A stretch of 13,862 nucleotides of DNA from Thermaceae bacterium (GTDB lineage: Bacteria > Deinococcota > Deinococci > Deinococcales > Marinithermaceae). This document shows, one piece after another, positions 13,036 to 13,862 of this stretch. The notes below the pieces were generated by a model. It was not told the origin of the DNA, searched no databases, and worked only from the letters and a program-made list of their open reading frames with translations. The stretch covers positions 1 through 13,862 of the forward strand of contig WFXV01000029.1 in assembly GCA_015490435.1 (NCBI GenBank). The letters are read 5' to 3'. The number at the start of each line of letters is the position of its first letter. The first letter of the stretch is position 1. The position numbers were made by a program, and so were the translations under genes.

Positions 13036-13112
13036 GCGCCCGTAGCTCAGTAGGATAGAGCGGGTGCCTCCTAAGCACCAGGTCGGAGGTTCGAATCCTC
13101 CCGGGCGCACCA
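13036..13112 (+). tRNA. tRNA-Arg, anticodon CCT (reads AGG)
   Basis: The cloverleaf is complete. The acceptor GCGCCCG (13036-13042) pairs with CGGGCGC (13102-13108). The D stem is GCTC/GAGC. The anticodon stem GGTGC/GCACC encloses the loop CTCCTAA with anticodon CCT at 13070-13072. The T stem GGAGG/CCTCC carries TTCGAAT. Discriminator A is followed by an encoded CCA (13110-13112). AGG is a rare Arg codon in GC-rich thermophiles' alternatives to CGN, so this is a minor isoacceptor. A terminator follows within a few bases. Confidence 0.96.
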
Positions 13113-13115
13113 AAG

Positions 13116-13136
13116 GGCGGGGTCTCCCGCCTTTTT
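13116..13136 (+). terminator. Intrinsic terminator of tRNA-Arg
   Basis: GGCGGG (13116-13121) and CCCGCC (13126-13131) form a 6-bp stem with a 4-base loop, followed directly by TTTTT (13132-13136). Confidence 0.88.
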
Positions 13137-13168
13137 GATTTGTAGGGTGGATTTCCGTGCCGGTGTCC

Positions 13169-13598
13169 CTACCGGTTCCGAATAAGCTCCAGAGCTTGGG
13201 GAACTGTGACGATGTCCGTTTTGCCGTACCGTTTGAGGGGTAGAAGGTGTTTTTGGTCACCGCTGACGAGGAGATCTGCGTGCGCGGCTACCGTGCGCGG
13301 CTACCGCTGTACCGAGAATGGGCAAGTCAGCTGGGTCCCCTAAAACGCGTCGCGGAATGGGTGCGGGGCGTACGATGTGGGCTATCAAGAGGATCTCCGC
13401 ATACCAGTCTTCGAAGAGTTCCTTAGGCTTTTGCCGAAACTTCGGATGGGCGGCGACTTGCTTTAGCTCAGTCAACTGGTAGCGCGAAGTGAAAAGATCA
13501 AATCTTCCTTCTAGGGCTTCGACTAAAAGTTGCGCGGCTTTGGAACCGGGCCACCAGATGCCGCTGATGTAGACGTTGGTGTCGAGAACCACCCGCAA
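13169..13598 (-). pseudogene. PIN-domain toxin-like ribonuclease, frameshifted by a 13-bp tandem duplication
   Basis: The reading frame starts MRVVLDTNVYISG at a TTG (13596-13598) and carries PIN acidic residues Asp6, Glu44 (LTELKQV), Asp88 and Asp91 (DPADLPIL). It runs intact to ILGTAVAAH, then shifts and stops at 13257. Removing one 13-bp unit (13279-13304 holds two exact copies) restores a frame reading AAHADLLVSGDQKHLLPL and continuing to TAG at 13169-13171, 138 aa in total. The restored part contains the conserved PIN SGD motif. PIN proteins of this type are usually VapC-like toxins paired with an antitoxin gene upstream, but here an IS481-family end lies 8 bp upstream. The base composition is lower in GC than the resident genes. 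It is probably inactive, unless the duplication is a sequencing error. Confidence 0.85.
13279..13304. repeat. 13-bp exact tandem duplication inside the PIN gene
   Basis: CGTGCGCGGCTAC occurs at 13279-13291 and again at 13292-13304. The length is not a multiple of 3, so it shifts the reading frame. It looks like a replication-slippage event. Confidence 0.95.
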
Positions 13599-13599
13599 G

Positions 13600-13605
13600 G
13601 CTAGC
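13600..13605. other. Putative IS481 target site GCTAGC next to the IS end
   Basis: IS481 of Bordetella is known to insert at NCTAGN with a 6-bp duplication. GCTAGC directly abuts the presumed IS tip at 13606. The second copy would lie beyond the window edge and cannot be checked here. Confidence 0.55.
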
Positions 13606-13862
13606 TGTGCAGTCTCACAACGTTGTTCACCTTAAGCCCTAAACGTGAGACAGGGGCTTGGTTGCCCAGACTGGAGTGCGGCCGGTGCCAGTTGTAGTAG
13701 TGAAGCCATTTGGGAAGGTGGGCATCCCGCTCATCGGAACTTCGGTAGGCGTGGGCATATGCCCACTCATTCAAGAGGGTACGGATGAAGCGTTCCACCT
13801 TCCCGTTGGTCCTTGGGGTGTAGGGACGAGTCGTCTTGTGTTTTAGGCCCAGCCACCGCAGC
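13601..13862 (-). CDS. IS481-family transposase, C-terminal part (cut by window edge)
   Basis: The open frame runs from the window end to TAG at 13601-13603. It reads RPYTPRTNGKVERFIRTLLN and, further on, LPKWLHYYNWHRPHSSLG, typical of the rve/DDE integrase core of IS481-family (IS3-like) transposases. The Glu of NGKVERF is the last acidic residue of the DDE triad. There is no start codon in the window; the frame continues upstream of the GTG at 13796-13798 through at least 21 more codons (LRWLGLKHKTTRPYTPRTNG), so the gene is only cut by the edge, not shown to be truncated. Its last codons run into the IS end, and the stop codon lies in the CTAG of the target site. Confidence 0.9.
   Translation of the reverse strand, partial: LRWLGLKHKTTRPYTPRTNGKVERFIRTLLNEWAYAHAYRSSDERDAHLPKWLHYYNWHRPHSSLGNQAPVSRLGLKVNNVVRLHS
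13606..13862 (-). mobile_element. IS481-family insertion sequence, transposase 3' end side (partial)
   Basis: The presumed terminal inverted repeat begins TGTGCAGTCTCACAACGTTG at 13606, with the TGT tip usual for the family. The element extends beyond the window. Its orientation puts the transposase 3' end next to the PIN gene. The boundary is inferred from the TGT tip and the adjacent CTAG target. Confidence 0.7.

Noticed and set aside
13015..13260. Minus-strand reading frame of 81 aa containing a VRPGGFEPPTW-type segment
   Set aside because: This is the well-known false protein read from the antisense strand of a tRNA; it spans tRNA-Arg and its terminator.
1..13862. CRISPR array, phage genes or a defence island core
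   Set aside because: No regularly spaced direct repeats and no Cas, phage structural or restriction genes were seen; only the PIN fragment and IS end are accessory.

Overview
The window is GC-rich, tightly packed bacterial chromosome. Short gaps, 1-8 nt gene overlaps, several genes without a Shine-Dalgarno (SD) site but with a TANNNT box 6-7 nt before the ATG, and thermophile-like proteins (FtsH, FabI, Glu/Arg/Leu-rich TPR protein) suggest the Deinococcota, most likely a Thermaceae genus (Thermus/Oceanithermus/Marinithermus type). That assignment is inference; no 16S or other decisive marker is present. No gene-free stretch exceeds 300 bases.

Region 1 (1-6118, all minus strand) reads as an envelope signalling and redox block. 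In transcription order it holds a secreted lipoprotein of six DUF5666-like repeats, a YceI-family periplasmic protein, a pentaheme cytochrome c, a small four-helix membrane protein with an acidic Tyr-rich periplasmic loop, a terminator, a secreted protein with a duplicated two-cysteine domain, a terminator, an OmpR-type response regulator, its histidine kinase, and the first codons of another secreted protein that leaves the window. Three promoters here (before the response regulator, before the two-cysteine protein, before the lipoprotein) share one layout: two 7-bp T-rich/C-rich boxes repeating every 11 bp, then exactly 8 bp, then a -10 box. This is how OmpR/PhoB-class regulators bind, so the two-component system probably autoregulates and controls the whole block. 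This is the strongest candidate for an undescribed system.

Region 2 (6175-10676) is housekeeping. fabI (minus) and an unrecognised 146-aa gene (plus) diverge from one shared CTATAG core and both look leaderless. ftsH (minus) converges on the 146-aa gene with overlapping stop codons, and a TPR protein diverges from ftsH.

Region 3 (10669-12992, minus) is a two-gene catabolic operon (metal-dependent cyclase/hydrolase plus fumarylacetoacetate-hydrolase family enzyme), preceded by a secreted beta-rich protein of unknown role.

Region 4 (13036-13862) is a tRNA-Arg(CCT) with terminator followed by accessory DNA: a PIN-domain toxin-like gene broken by an exact 13-bp tandem duplication, with the end of an IS481-family insertion sequence abutting its start codon. 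The IS lies against a GCTAGC target, and that target supplies the transposase stop codon.
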